A stretch of 64,000 nt of DNA from Bradysia coprophila (Eukaryota > Arthropoda > Insecta > Diptera > Sciaridae), in NCBI RefSeq assembly GCF_014529535.1, contig NW_023503416.1, positions 62,001 through 126,000 on the forward strand, written 5' to 3'. Numbering within the stretch: position 1 is the first letter of the stretch; each line of letters begins with the position of its first letter. Both the position numbers and the translations under genes were made by a program. Positions 13,832 to 25,988 of the stretch are shown here, one piece after another. The notes beneath the pieces are model-generated. The model made no database searches, was not told where the DNA came from, and worked only from the letters and a program-made list of their open reading frames with translations.

Positions 13832-16800
13832 ATGTCATTGTACAGACTGTCAGTTCGGTTGATATCAAATAATTTCAGCAACGATATCAAAATCAATTTT
13901 CGGAATACAAATCAGCAGATAGTTCCAGGTGCAAATATTCAGACACATCGGAATTTCTGTGCATTGCAAAAGAAACATGTGAGTAAAATGTATCTGGTCT
14001 ATTAATAAAAACCGCGACTTGATTACGCGTGGTGTATAAAAGCAAACTAGAAATTGTTATGTCGTGAATGTATTCGTGTAACTTTGTGGCGATAAAGCAT
14101 ATAAAAATAATTATTTTATCTTGTGAACTCGACAAATTATGAATTTTTAATTTGTAATATGTATTGTTTGTGAGAGTCCGTCTGATTGATCCGAATTAAC
14201 AAAGAAATGATGATGCAAATCATCTATTATTCATACATCCGATTCGATGTCTTACGATGGTAGTTGTTCGTTATCAATTCTTTGGATCTATGATTATCAT
14301 TGACGCGATTATGTATTTGATGTGAATAAAAATCGATTAATAAGTTGACCGTTTATCGAATTTATTGAATAGCTAAAGTCACCTTTAAGTTCTGATATTG
14401 CAAACATTTAGCTTCGTAACTGTGGTAAATGGAATTAACATTTTTGTTTCCTTAAGGTCACATTTAGTACAAAAATTACAAAAAATCTTATTCATTTTTA
14501 ACTCTAAATTACATGTCATTGTAGCCATAACAAATCGTTTAAACCAAACGAGTTACATTTTCATTTGTGTCTTAACGTTGTGGCTTTACACTAAATTTTT
14601 CTAGTTTTTTTTTTATCGGCACGTAAAAAGTAGTCAAGGTCTCAGCAGTGTTGAGACTCAAACTACAACCAGATTGTAAATGTAAGAATTTCATTTTCAC
14701 AAAATCGTAACTCTGGTCAATCGCATATTAAGTGTTATGCAGATCTATGATTTCATTTTTCAATGTAAAAATTGTAGAATTACGAGAAAAATGTCTCAGT
14801 AGATCTCCTGAAAACCAAAAGTCCAGAAAATGTCTTTACACTAAAAATTGTCACAGCTGAGAAACTTAACCTCGTGTTAACCTGTTACAGACGCTAAACC
14901 AGTATTATTATCGGGTCTATTACTTCCATCGATCAAAGTATTTGTAATCTACTGATTTCAAATCTTGTACTTCAATTTTTTTACATAAATTTTACAATAA
15001 AAAGACCATATTACCCAGAGTTTCTCATTGTTTTTGTCGCCATTGAATAGGTGAATAGCCGGGACAGGTAATAATAATGATTTACGATTCTATGTGACAA
15101 AAATGATGAAAATGATTTGTTGGGTGATTATTTACTCGTCTTCGGCTCGGTTCAGCCTATATACTAACAAAAATAGTATTTTACATGACTAGGGATAAAA
15201 AGATGAGTAGAGTTTTCGTGTGAATTTTGTTGATCCGAGGCGAAGCCGAGGTCAATAAACACACGAAAACGAGACTTTTCATTTTTTTATCCCGAGTTAT
15301 GTAACGGATTTTACATGATAAGGGCGTCGAAAGAAGTGCTTGAAACATGAAAAGTACGGTTTTCGACGCATGTAGCACGTAAATGATATTTCCTCGGACA
15401 TTTCTGTCCCGTAGCTTCGTAATGTAGTATGAGCCGATTGTTATGTAAAGTTAATAGGTCAAATTTTCACTACTGATAGGGCCAGACAATGTTCAGTCCG
15501 TTTCAATATCATCGATATTATGCTGAAAGATTACATTTTTAGAGATTTATTTTAGTTGATCGCTCTAATTTTATATATGTGAAGGTATACAATGAATGAG
15601 TATTTCAAGATAACGATAACCGTGATTGTCGAAAATCCGACGGATGATAAAATTACACAATCGAGCTAATCCATGCATGAAAATTTCAGAGCAATCAAAT
15701 AACTTGTTTGTGTATCGCGTGGGCTTCATTCAAAAATTTGGCTGCAAATAAAGAACTCTTACAAATCGTATTTTTTTGCTTACTATAATTTCAGGACGTA
15801 ATGCCTCCAAACGCGATGAATGCACGGAATCTCGCTATTCAGGAAATCACAAAAAATATCCAGCTTTATTCGGGGAAACCGAGAAAAGCTGGTATCGATC
15901 CGAAAACTCTAAGGTTAGTATTCTACAACGTTTGTTTTCTTATTGTTGAGAAATATCGATCCGAATACGTTTGTTTGACTTAGGCTAGCTGTTTATCTAA
16001 GTGTTAGTGAAATGATTGGATAATACTTACTTTGAACTTTACAAAATATACTTGCGGTTGTCGATAATCTGTATACATGTTATTTAATGATTTTTCCTTG
16101 TACATCAAAACATTATTGTAGACTTGTTGTTATGAATTGAATAGTTTCTATCGAATAATATTCTAATTCATTGGTGTCATATTTGAGAGTGTTTTTTTGT
16201 GAGTAATTTTTATTGTTACAAAATCTTCCGACAATTTTAATTTTAAATTGCCATAAGACCAGACGCATCATTTCATTGAATTTTGTGTGTTCACCTCTTT
16301 AGATTAAATGATCCCATTGATAAGCCTCTGGTTATTATGCTCAGCTGGTTGCTGGCAAAACAGAAGCATCTATCAAAATTCGCCGAACTCTACATCGAAC
16401 AGGGCTACGATGTTGTAACGGTAGCAATCACACCGTGGCAGCTGTTGTGGCCTGCGAAAGGAACGCAAGTAAATGCAGGTTAAACTTTTCCAAATTTCAA
16501 ATTTACATAACACCGAAACCGACAGTTAATTTCAGCCGATTTGCTAAAATTTTTGGAAAATAATCCGATGTACAATCCGTTGTTGTTGCACGGATTCTCA
16601 GGTTGGTTTTAAATGAATCGTCATCTCCTGGTTATTTGCTGTAATTCAATTTTGTTTTTGATCCAACAGTGGGAGGTTACATGTGGGGTGAATGCTTGGT
16701 ACATATGGCTCGCGACCAGGAGCGATATAGTTCCATCTTGAATCGAATTTCCGGACAAATTTGGGATAGTGCGGCAGATATTACCGAAATACCAGTGGGT

Positions 16801-17305
16801 ATGTTGTCTTCGAACATAATTTTCTTGTGAGAGAGTACAAATTCGTTTGAAATTCATAGGTGTACCAAAGGCTTTGTTCCCTACCAATCAGGCCTTACAG
16901 AATGCTCTCAGACATTACATGGTGTAAGTGTAATCGAATTGGATTGTTGATTTATGTCTTATTTATACAAAATTTCCATCGACCAGTTACCACATGAAAA
17001 CATTCCATGATGCAGCGACCATGCATTACATACGATCTAGTCAAATGTTTCACAGTACATTGGTAAAAAGTCCGGCCTTATTTCTACTTTCGAAAACCGA
17101 TCCAGTTGGTGCTGTCGCTTCGAATCAGCGAGTCCGAGAAAGCTGGGAGTCGTTAGGCATTTCTTGCTCGTGGAAATGTTGGGACCAATCGCCCCATGTC
17201 GGTCATTTCCACAAACACAGAGAGGAGTACGTTGAGACATTGTTCAATCATTTGCGATCGATTAATATGATCGGCTTTGCGGATAAACTCAGAGCGAAAT
17301 TATAA
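13832..17305 (+). CDS. TMEM53/DUF829-like alpha/beta-hydrolase-fold protein
   Basis: Seven exons: 13832-13978, 15795-15913, 16303-16478, 16536-16601, 16670-16798, 16860-16923 and 16987-17305. All use GT-AG and all phases agree, giving about 339 residues. The body matches the TMEM53 (DUF829) family: PLVIMLSWLLAKQKHLSKFA, then HGFSVGGYMWGE with the nucleophile-type GFSVGG turn, and CWDQSPHVGHFHKHREEY with the C-terminal histidine. The first exon, 1.8 kb upstream, adds 49 residues rich in Arg, Ser and Asn and poor in acids (MSLYRLSVRLISNNFSNDIK), resembling a mitochondrial presequence. It joins in phase 0 to GACGTAATG; the ATG at 15801 is an alternative shorter start. Vertebrate TMEM53 is a nuclear-envelope protein; enzymatic activity is unproven for the family. 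Confidence 0.88.
15180..15375. repeat. TTGATCCGAGGC-family repeat copy 2 plus adjacent TTTTCGACGC repeat
   Basis: Located in the first intron of the TMEM53-like gene. Positions 15195-15300 hold TTGATCCGAGGCGAAGCCG and then AGGTCAAT inside outer words TTTTCGTGTG and CACACGAAAA, which form a larger inverted repeat. Positions 15310-15372 hold a second repeat with GTACGGTTTTCGACGC, found in reverse complement at about 58390-58455. Both repeats therefore recur together in the RhoGDI intron 43 kb away, in different relative order and orientation. Confidence 0.7.
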
Positions 17306-20171
17306 GACGATTGACCAGTGACGTAGCGAATTTTTATTTTTATATTTGTGAGGAGGAGAGAGTTAACTTGATTGCAAACTTGTATGATTTTCGTTTGATA
17401 AAAAAGGGGGTATTTAGTTGCACACTTTAAATGTTTGATTCCTTATTGTTTATTGAAATTGCTCTAGGAAGTGTAAGTATAGATTAATCGTCAGTTGTAT
17501 TACTAATGTAGATGAAATTAAAATCCTGTCTTTGTATTACGAAATGTTGTCTTTTTCTATTGTTTTCATTTAAAAGTTCCAAGTTGGACAACATCAGAAT
17601 CAACGAATGTAGAAGGCAAAAATCGAGCCGACGCTGGACACTGTACTATGGGTGAAATCTGAACCAAATATGGACTATGAAAATGGAATATTGAAATCGA
17701 AAGTGTCACAAAATTAGAATCTTTGTTTTCAGCGACATTAGGACAAAAAATCCTCACTCGAATTTTCTATAGTAATTTAACTGTTGAAATAACTCGAAAA
17801 TTCAAGTCATAATTGTGTTTAATTTATATCTGTCTAGAATTCATAGGTCCTCTGAATTTATAACTCCGAAAGACACGAAACTATCGAAATTTGATAACTT
17901 TGAAAAATTCTTGCTCTCGTGATTTATTCTATGGAAGATGAGAAACACGAGGCAGGATCGGTTCCTATCAAAATTGCGGCTATCAATTTGTTTTACAATT
18001 TTTCAAGACAAATACAAAAGTGACAGTTCGGGGAGAAAATATCTATTATCTCCCCTGTCAAAACAAGATAAAGTGTCAACAAAATTTCATTTTTTCATTG
18101 CCTTTTGAGGTAGAAAATAAGGCTAATCACACAACGTTTATGTAACTCAACTTTTACGCAACGCAGTATTTCCCAAGGGAGATAAGTACTACATTATCGA
18201 CTCGGCTAATTCAAAAAGATCCAATTATTATTTTATTGCTGATATCATCTCATCTATTTTGAAATATTTCCTTAAATTTCGTCCTTTACGATCGAAATAC
18301 GATAATGTTATACCGGTTGTATAAATACTGATGATGAAAATAAACTAGCGTCGAATGCAACATTCAGAATGTCAATGCTAATGAGTGTTAAAGGGGCATC
18401 CGTATTATATTGTCAATTATAATATTTCGCTGAAGTGAAACGCAAATTAGTATTTTTATTTAACCTACAATTTATTGCATAAATATCAAAATGTCACATA
18501 GACAAATATTGTCTATTGTTCGAAATGCTTAATATCAATACGTACAATTTTAACTAGTCAATTTTCTATTAAATGTAATAAGCGAATTCCAATTTATTTT
18601 TTACCTTATATTTCACTAACAAAACTAAATTATACTTAAACCTAACATATGTATTCAAATTCATACGTTGTTCGCTGTTAATTAAGGATTCCTGTCTTTC
18701 AGTTATCAGTTTACGATTGGGTTCTACAGTTCTTCAATCATTCGTACGGTAAAATTGTCGGGTCTTCTTTTGATAAATAAGAGACGTCAAACTTAATGTA
18801 CATAGTGCTAACGGGGGTCCTTCAATTTGACATATAAATGAAAAAGAGATTGATTCAGATCAGACTATTCGTCAGCAAATAAATAGAATTTCAGTTCAGG
18901 AAATATTATTTTAAAGTTCCATCCTCTCTATAGGGAAAGAGGGCCAGTGGCAGTGTCATCTAAAACTCTCAAGTAATAAGGGAATTTATGGAAAATGTAA
19001 AATAATGTTGTTCATGGTCTGTGTATCGAGTTGCTGCATTGATTTATTCGTTAATTTAGCGACAATTTTAAACTTAGACAATTAAATAAAAAATAGAGTG
19101 GCAGGTAAGCGTTAGTGAATTTGAGGTACACTACATCGAAGATACAATGATTTGCAGTCGACAACAGATGCTTTCGCTTGTATGGGTTGGTGCTACAGTA
19201 GTGAAATCTTTAAACAGTTCAGCATCATGCTCATCCCGACAGTATGACATGAAGTGGACCACTACTGTAGTACCAATATGTGCAACTGAATCTCGAGCTG
19301 AATGCTATAAATCTTATTAATTTCGATTTGTAGACTAAAAGTCTCTAAAAGAACCTGTTCCGAAGGTTTTTTTAAAATTCCTTTTCAATTTTTTTTAAAT
19401 TATGGGTGCTAAGGGTGTTTTTTGCCCTTGAGGTATTTTTTCCTACTGCTGTGATACTTCTCTCATTTCTCTATATATTCGTTATGGAGAAATGAAAGAA
19501 GTTGGAGAAATAAGAGATTTAGAAAAAGACGGTCATTTAGAAAGCACTGTAATTTATGGTGTCATGAAAAAATTGTATGTGGAAGTCAACCCCAAACATT
19601 TGTTTCCCTAGAAATTTTCCGATCCATTTTACACTTACAAAAATTCGTAGAAGTTTCTGAGATATCTTTTTTCACTCTAGCCCCCGTGGCTAGAGAAACT
19701 TCAATGAATTTTCGTGGTAGTTGTAAAATGGATCGGAGTCTACACAGATCTGAGTTAACTCACTGAGCCCTTCCCATTCAGAAACCTTTAGAACATGCTA
19801 ATTACGTACTTTGGAACACTTTATCGAAATTCGAACCCCTGAAACCGTTTATATATTGAGTCACTGAATTATAATTGTTTAACGATTGCTTTGTAAATTG
19901 CTAAAAATATTTTTTTTTTTAAATAAAGAACGGTACAGCGAAGTAAACATTTTTTGCTTCAACAAAAGTTTATAAAAAAAATTATTTTTAAAATGCATTT
20001 AAAATACAGTCTTGGCATTTGACACCATTAAAAATATTGCAAATTACGTTGATGTAGTCTATGACTTTTTAACGATATAGAAGTTTAAAAATAAAAGTTA
20101 AAAAAAGTTAAAAAATAAATTAAAATAAAAAAAAATTGATAAAAAAATAAAATTGAAAAAACAAAATTGTT
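17306..20171. other. Intergenic between convergent TMEM53-like and POSH genes
   Basis: About 2.9 kb with no supported coding exon. The left part should carry the 3' UTR of the TMEM53-like gene and the right part that of POSH; the stretch at 20090-20170 is almost pure A/T. Two hairpin-forming segments lie at 19175-19277 and 19618-19736. A short inverted repeat (GGGGAGA and TCTCCCC) occurs at 18030-18056. Confidence 0.5.
19618..19736. repeat. Imperfect 119-bp hairpin
   Basis: The arm at 19618-19658 (starts TCCGATCCATTTTACA, ends AGAAGTTTCT) pairs with 19693-19736 (starts AGAAACTTCAATGAATTTTC, ends TGTAAAATGGATCGGA). The first 16 bases and last 10 bases of the stem match exactly, with small bulges between. 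The loop is about 34 bases. It could be a MITE remnant or a long pre-miRNA-like hairpin; I cannot decide from sequence alone. Confidence 0.6.
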
Positions 20172-23100
20172 TTAAATATCCGGCTCAACAAATGATGCAG
20201 GAAATAATCCCATTTTACCGGTTCTGGCTAGAGATCCCTTAAACCATCCGTTGTCCCGTTTTTTGTGCACATAAACAATGTCGCCAACATTCAATTCCAA
20301 TTCGAATTCGCTATTCGGTGGATATGGAACGATGCACCGAAACCTATACACGGAATTATAACAAGAAACATTAATATTGGTCATCACACGGCCATGGCTA
20401 GATTAGTGAAACGAGTGTCACTTTTAAAATTGACTTTTCGTTGTAAAATTTATAATTAATGACTTGTGGCGTTTTCAACCTATAATCCCCTGGCTGAATA
20501 CGCATTTTCCCACATTATTCAATCAGTACTCACCGCTCTTTGTGAATGGCGCTGTTATGATGAGATTTGTTGGACTTAGCACCATTGGCGGTGATTTGCG
20601 AAGATAATGTTGCAGCATCCAGACTCTGTGATTTGCGGTGCTGTGATTGTGCTACATGATTGCTACTCGTTGCTGGCATTTGTGCGTGTCTCTCACTGTC
20701 AGCCACATTTTCAGTCAAGCCACATAACCGATTAGCTTCGAAACTGCTACGAACACTAAGTCGAAGCGAAAAAGGTTAAGTTGGGATGGTGTTTATGTTT
20801 ATCTCAATAGCATTAATAGTAGACACATACCCGTGCAACGATGGTCGTTCTTTATGGCCTTTCAGACGCTGTGATCCGAACATGTTAGCTGTAGGCTCAG
20901 CACAATTGGATGAATGAACGTCCATGGGAAGGTTGTGGAGTAATTGACTCGGACACGATCCAGATCTACAGCAGATACCATAGTCAATGAAGAAAACCGA
21001 GACATAGCGACAAATTCCAACTTACCGAACATGAACCGGATGTGACATGTGTATATTTCGCTTGCTTGATGACGATGGCCCGGGCGGTGGTGACGAGCTT
21101 ATGTCCTCGAAAACTGGATTGTCCATGGAATATGTGGCTGCCGATGTATTATTCGACGGAGATTTGGACCGTTTCATATTTGTGATTCGTTTCATTAGAC
21201 TAACTGCCGTGGAAGATGTTGTCGTTTCTTTTTTGTCTTTGCTACTGCTTGATGATTGTGAAGAACCTGCTTCGATCCATGAGAAGACATTCACTAAACA
21301 ATTGCTTGTCAGGCCTTGAGTATCATTTACTCACCACCGACTGTTGTTGGGTCGCTCTTTCTATTAAAAAAGGTTTCGACGTTACCTAAAGGCTTGGACC
21401 ACACTGATCCATACAGAACTGTTCCATTGCGTCTCGGTGGCAATTCTGGTGGCGTTGCTGATTTATGGCTTGACGATTGACTGCTGTGTGACGATTTTTG
21501 CTTTTCTTGGCGTTTCAAATTGGATATTTGATTGTATTCGCGGTGAGTGCTTCGCAGTGGTGTCACATAATTTCCCGGGAAAACGCCAGATTTGTGGGCT
21601 CGATTCGAACCTTTGTACCAGCCATCTTGACATCTTTCAGTTACAAAGTAGATAGCTGTTGCATTGGAAAGAATAACCGATATTAAAATGTCTGAGTCAA
21701 TTAACGGGAGACCTACATCCTTTCTTCAATTCCAGTTCGTCCGATTTTTGTGGTTTGTACGGATAGAGAGCAACATACGTGGCAGGAAGACTCGGTATCA
21801 CTGCAGTCACTTTCGATGATCCCGATTTGTGGCTTCCGTCACTATGGCGCGACGCTACAGGTTTTGGATCTGATTTATTGAGACAACCATTTGATTCAGC
21901 CTGTGGAACACTGAGTATTTCGGCAGAGTGGCTGCAAATAATGAATTGAGTTAAACGGTCTCAGTGGCATATTGACAATGTAATACCGATTGATACGTTG
22001 ATTGCTGTTAGCAGGAGGTGTCAAAACGTTAATCATTGAATGTCGATTCGTTTTGTTTTCGTGCTTAGTGGCTACATTAAAAGGCGATAATAAATTGTTC
22101 GTTGGACTGCTAGGTGTTGTACTTGATGTTGAACTTGTGTTGGAAGGAGAAGAATTTGGACTGGACATAGTTGAACTCGATTCAGTCGATGAGATTGGTT
22201 CAATGTGCGGGTGAGGTGTGGGCGGAACTGTGCGTGTCGATTGTGCGAATTGTGACCTGTAAATATGGACAATTTAAATGACTTTAGTAAGATTGTCTCT
22301 ATTCGATCTAAGCGAGCACATACTGCGGCACAATTTCCATTAGTGTTTTGGCAAGAGAATTCATTTCGACAAAGGCTATCGGAAAAATTCCAATAACATC
22401 ACCAATACGCCCTTCAGCCCAATTATGATCAACGCGGCGAAACACGTTGATGATAGCACCTTTTTTGAATGTCAGACATCCTTCCTCTTCGCTAGGTCCC
22501 ATTCGAAAATCGTACAAGGCTTTGCATTGCGCTTGTGGCAGAGGTACAATCACCTGCACGTGATTGATGGGAAAAACGCCCTGTCGACCACAAGCCAATT
22601 CACCGACAAACCAATTCAAATCGATGCGTTTGCGTAAGATGATGTGATCGCCCTTCTTAAAACTGATGTCCCTGTTGATCAATTACAGTCATTTATTACT
22701 GCTCAAACAGTTCGACAGACCGCAGCTAACGTACCCATTTTCTTTCGATACGAAGTCGTACAGTGCCTTGGCATGTGGTGCAACTAAAGTTGGATTTGGA
22801 TTCTTTTTTGCTGACGTTGAGGAGGACGTTTGTTGAATAATATTCTGTTCATCTAAAGTCCGGTTCGTAATTAAGTTTGGATGGTTCAATGGTTGCTGGA
22901 TATCTAACGGCGGCAGTTCTTTTTGTGATGATATGACCGTGTTAATTTGATTGTGTGATGCATTTTTCATGCCTAGATCGATAGAATATTTGACAGTTAT
23001 TTCGTTGGGATCATTCTAGCAAAACAATTCACCTTCGAGTATTCTCATCAGTAAGACATTCGGAGGTAGTTCATCGATTTTCATTTCCACAAGTACTCGA

Positions 23101-23255
23101 CACTCTGGACATCTCAAAGACCCCTGTGATGACACAATAACTTCCAAACATTTCCGACAGAATGTGTGTTGACATGGAAGCACTTTCGAATTTAAATTTA
23201 ATCTTTCCAAACATACGGAGCACTCCAATAAATCATTTAATGTGCGCTCGTCCAT
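20172..23255 (-). CDS. POSH: POSH / SH3RF-type RING and four-SH3 E3 ligase scaffold
   Basis: Ten exons: 23033-23255, 22735-22972, 22324-22671, 21987-22256, 21717-21931, 21335-21655, 21026-21293, 20831-20965, 20534-20755 and 20172-20343. All use GT-AG with consistent phases and encode about 803 residues. The N-terminus [19 protein letters not shown] begins a C3HC4 RING (to about residue 50, [16 protein letters not shown]). SH3-1 lies near 140-195 (AKALYDF), SH3-2 near 200-258, SH3-3 near 405-462 ([20 protein letters not shown]) and SH3-4 at 746-803 ([18 protein letters not shown], ending [10 protein letters not shown]). Serine-rich linkers separate them. The domain order is that of POSH, a cytoplasmic RING ligase and scaffold for Rac-JNK signalling. 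Start is ATG at 23255; an in-frame ATG at 23285 would add ten residues. The exon-7 acceptor could alternatively lie about 30 bases downstream. Confidence 0.96.
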
Positions 23256-24589
23256 TTTTGCAGCCGAAAATTGCACGGATTGCACAATAATAGCATAGAT
23301 CGAAAATTTAAAATTCTAAATGTAAAGATGGACTGCACATTCACCAAATTTCACTTGATCAAACGGCAATTGTTTTAAACATTTCTCGGAGCACAGCTAT
23401 TCAGTTTCGCACGGATCATCAATTAAAAAACGTAAAGGCATCCTTTTCACTGAAAAATTTCGAAATTATTTTCCCTTTTTCGTGAGGATTGTCAGGAATG
23501 TTGAAGCCATTGTACACTTGCTAGATTAACATGACAGTTTGAATGAGTCAAAATTTTGCAATTTCTTTTGTGGTGTCAAACGGCCTCACATTGCTCACAT
23601 TTTTATCATTACACCTGTCGCATCAAAAGTAGTACTAGAATCAATGCTTACATCAAAATGTCTTAAAGACTGCAGAGTGCAGGGAGTTGTTGTCATTTTA
23701 TTCATACTGCTTCTTCTACAAATTTTATTCACTCAAATAAAGAAGATTTTTCAATTTACAAGAAACGAAACACCACTGTATGTAACGTTTTGATAAAGTT
23801 TCATTGAGAGGAGTGGCTACTGCTTCATCTGTAAAAGCCGTTTCGCTTTCCGTTTACTTCACTCCGACGACCCCAACACTTCTATGGTTTGAACGAACTA
23901 TCACGCAAATGGAGAAGGCAACAATAGTGTAAATTGCTGTAAATTGCAATAATTGAAAAGCTATCTCAATGCACACTCCCTATAAGAAAATCTACATCTG
24001 TTATCGAAGACAAACGATTAGTTTGAGTTAAGGTCATATTATAGCAAAATCTTATCAAAACCAATGAAGTAATAGATTTTTTAGTTGTGGTATATCCTCT
24101 AAGGTCAAAAGAAGTAGCTGAGTGTTTACACGAAAATTATACCCAAAGCCTCGCCCAAATTGATAACTTTGGGGAAGTAACGCAGATACAGATACATGGG
24201 TTGTTGGAAACTGGGGAACGGATGGAAAGAACTGGTTCGGTCGAAATACTTTTTAATAATGACAAACAACATTTAGAATTTTGATTAAGGCTACTGTGTA
24301 GAAACACAAATTAATTCCTGCTACTTTGATTTCTCCAACACTCCTCCTCAAAGTTACATGATCCTGTTTTACTCCTCCTCAAAGTTAGTGTAGAAATTCG
24401 AGTTCCTCTCACAGTGGAATCAGTGGAATAAAGTAAAGAAACACGACCGTTTTATAAGAAACGTTTAAAGCAAGTAAGAAGTTCAATTAAGTAATTTATC
24501 TAATCGTAATTTATCTATTCTATTCAACTTATCGAACCGCGATTTTGCTCCTTGTTCATCCGCCATAATCGTTTGTAATTCTTCACACG
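23256..24589. other. Intergenic upstream of POSH
   Basis: The first few hundred bases should hold the POSH promoter and leader. No gene is recognised. At 24150-24192 a segment containing ACTTTGGGGAAGTAACGCAG resembles one terminal repeat of the MITE at 24725-24910 and is probably a decayed end of another copy. Confidence 0.45.
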
Positions 24590-25190
24590 ATACTTCGCTA
24601 CGCTGCTATGCTCCTGCTACGTGACTATGCCGAACTACGTTGCTATGCCTGACTATGCTGCTATGCCTGGCTACGCAAGTATGTCGCCGCTATGCCATGC
24701 CATGCCGCTATGTGTTGCTATGCCCAAGGCTGTATACTTTGGGGAGGTCACGCAGATCGCCATTTTATTAGATACGCGGGAACACACCTTTTCCATACAA
24801 ACAAATTCACCAAAATTGAATTTGTATGACGTGGTGAAATTTTTGTATGAAACGTGGTGTGTAACCCGCGTATCTGCATCTGCGTGACCTCCCCAAAGTA
24901 TACAGCCTTGGCTATGCCACTATGTCTTGCTACGTCAAATGCAATTGCTATGCCTTTTTGCGTCGAACTTTCTAATGATCCGAATTTCTTGCGATTCCCA
25001 AACAATATTTGACTATACTGCTATGCCTTGCTACGCTGCTACGTATTGCTATGCTGCTACGCCTTGCTACGCTTCTATGCCGGGCTATGTTTCTATGTAG
25101 TCGCTATGCCTTGCTATGTCGCTATGCAGTGCTACGCCGCTATGCAATACTATGCCGCAATGCAACGCTACGCCTCGCTATGTCCAGTTG
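24590..25190. repeat. GCTATGCC/GCTACG minisatellite, interrupted by a MITE
   Basis: Degenerate 8-9 bp units such as TGCTATGCC and TTGCTACGC run through 24590-24724, 24911-24955 and 25015-25185. A 186-bp MITE sits in the array, and about 60 bases of unrelated sequence at 24955-25015 also interrupt it. Because a nine-base unit keeps frame, the array gives repetitive open frames (for example MPxYxAMP units at 24621); these are by-products, not supported genes. Confidence 0.8.
24725..24910. mobile_element. Hairpin MITE with 33-bp terminal inverted repeats
   Basis: The ends are CAAGGCTGTATACTTTGGGG continuing into AGGTCACGCAGAT, and its reverse complement. The interior is also largely self-complementary (GATACGCGGGAACACACC against GGTGTGTAACCCGCGTATC; TTCACCA against TGGTGAA), so the whole 186 bp can fold into one hairpin. 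It carries no coding sequence and lies inside a minisatellite array. No clear target-site duplication can be separated from the repetitive flanks. Confidence 0.85.
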
Positions 25191-25321
25191 GAGGTTGGAA
25201 ACTAATTTGATGTTGAGTTGAGAAAGGACCGTTTATTATTGAATGTAAATTTAGAATTTTCTGAATGTTCCACTGAATGTACTACTAAGTTATTATTTAA
25301 TTGATCGTGCTACTTTGAATC

Positions 25322-25988
25322 TTCAACAATTTGTACAAAGATACCGTTGCTGACGGTCAAACTGAATTGACCAAGGAGAATCAGCAGAGATATTTGTCGT
25401 TGAGTCAACACCTTCTGGACGAAGGAGTAGAGAAATTGATCACCCTCATCGAGCGGAAAGTTCGCGAAGTTCTTGGTCAGTACGGGCTGAAACAGAATCT
25501 CAGCTTCGCCGACACAGAACATATTTTTTGGTCAATACAAATGGCTGTGAATAGCGATGTACAAGATCCGAATAGCACGCTCGGCAATTACATTCTGCCA
25601 GACGAACTGGACTATCCTGCTATACGAAACAGAACTGCTACAACGTGAGCCGTGGATTTTCAATTGTGATGGACAGTATCGCCGACTACTACTATGAACC
25701 GCTGAAAAAGACATCCATGCCGAATGAAAATTCAATATCGTTGCCGAGTACATCGAAATCCGATTTGAATGTCGCCACCACTGCAACAGCAACGACCATG
25801 CCAAATATAAATTCGGTTCAATCGCTGTTAGCTAAATTGATACCGATTGTGAACGGACTGAGTGGAAAACCGTTTAGTGTTAAAATGTTCGGCCAGCTAG
25901 CTTGTCTACGTCACTGGTGACGTTGTATTTAGTGTCGGATAAGGTTACAATTTTGGGCGCCAATGTGTATGAAGTATTTTCTTGTTAA
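25322..25988 (+). pseudogene. Peroxin-3 (PEX3) C-terminal fragment, decayed
   Basis: Three frames together show the C-terminal third of PEX3, the peroxisomal membrane docking factor for PEX19. Frame one (25331-25648) has ENQQRYLSLSQHLLDEGVEK and EVLGQYGLKQNLSF, ending YILPDE. Frame two (from about 25645) has SRGFSIVMDSIADYYYEP and LLAKLIPIVNG. Frame three (about 25905-25988) has LVSDKVTILGANVYEVFSC and then a stop at the family's normal C-terminus. Two frame changes are needed, about 15-25 residues expected between ILPDE and SRGF are missing, and the N-terminal two thirds, including the membrane anchor, is not found upstream, where the minisatellite lies. I read it as a truncated pseudogene. 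Assembly errors could explain the frameshifts but not the missing N-terminus. Confidence 0.75.

Noticed and set aside
24621-24887. Repetitive frame with MPxYxAMP units
   Set aside because: Produced by a nine-base minisatellite unit and running into a MITE terminal repeat; not a gene.
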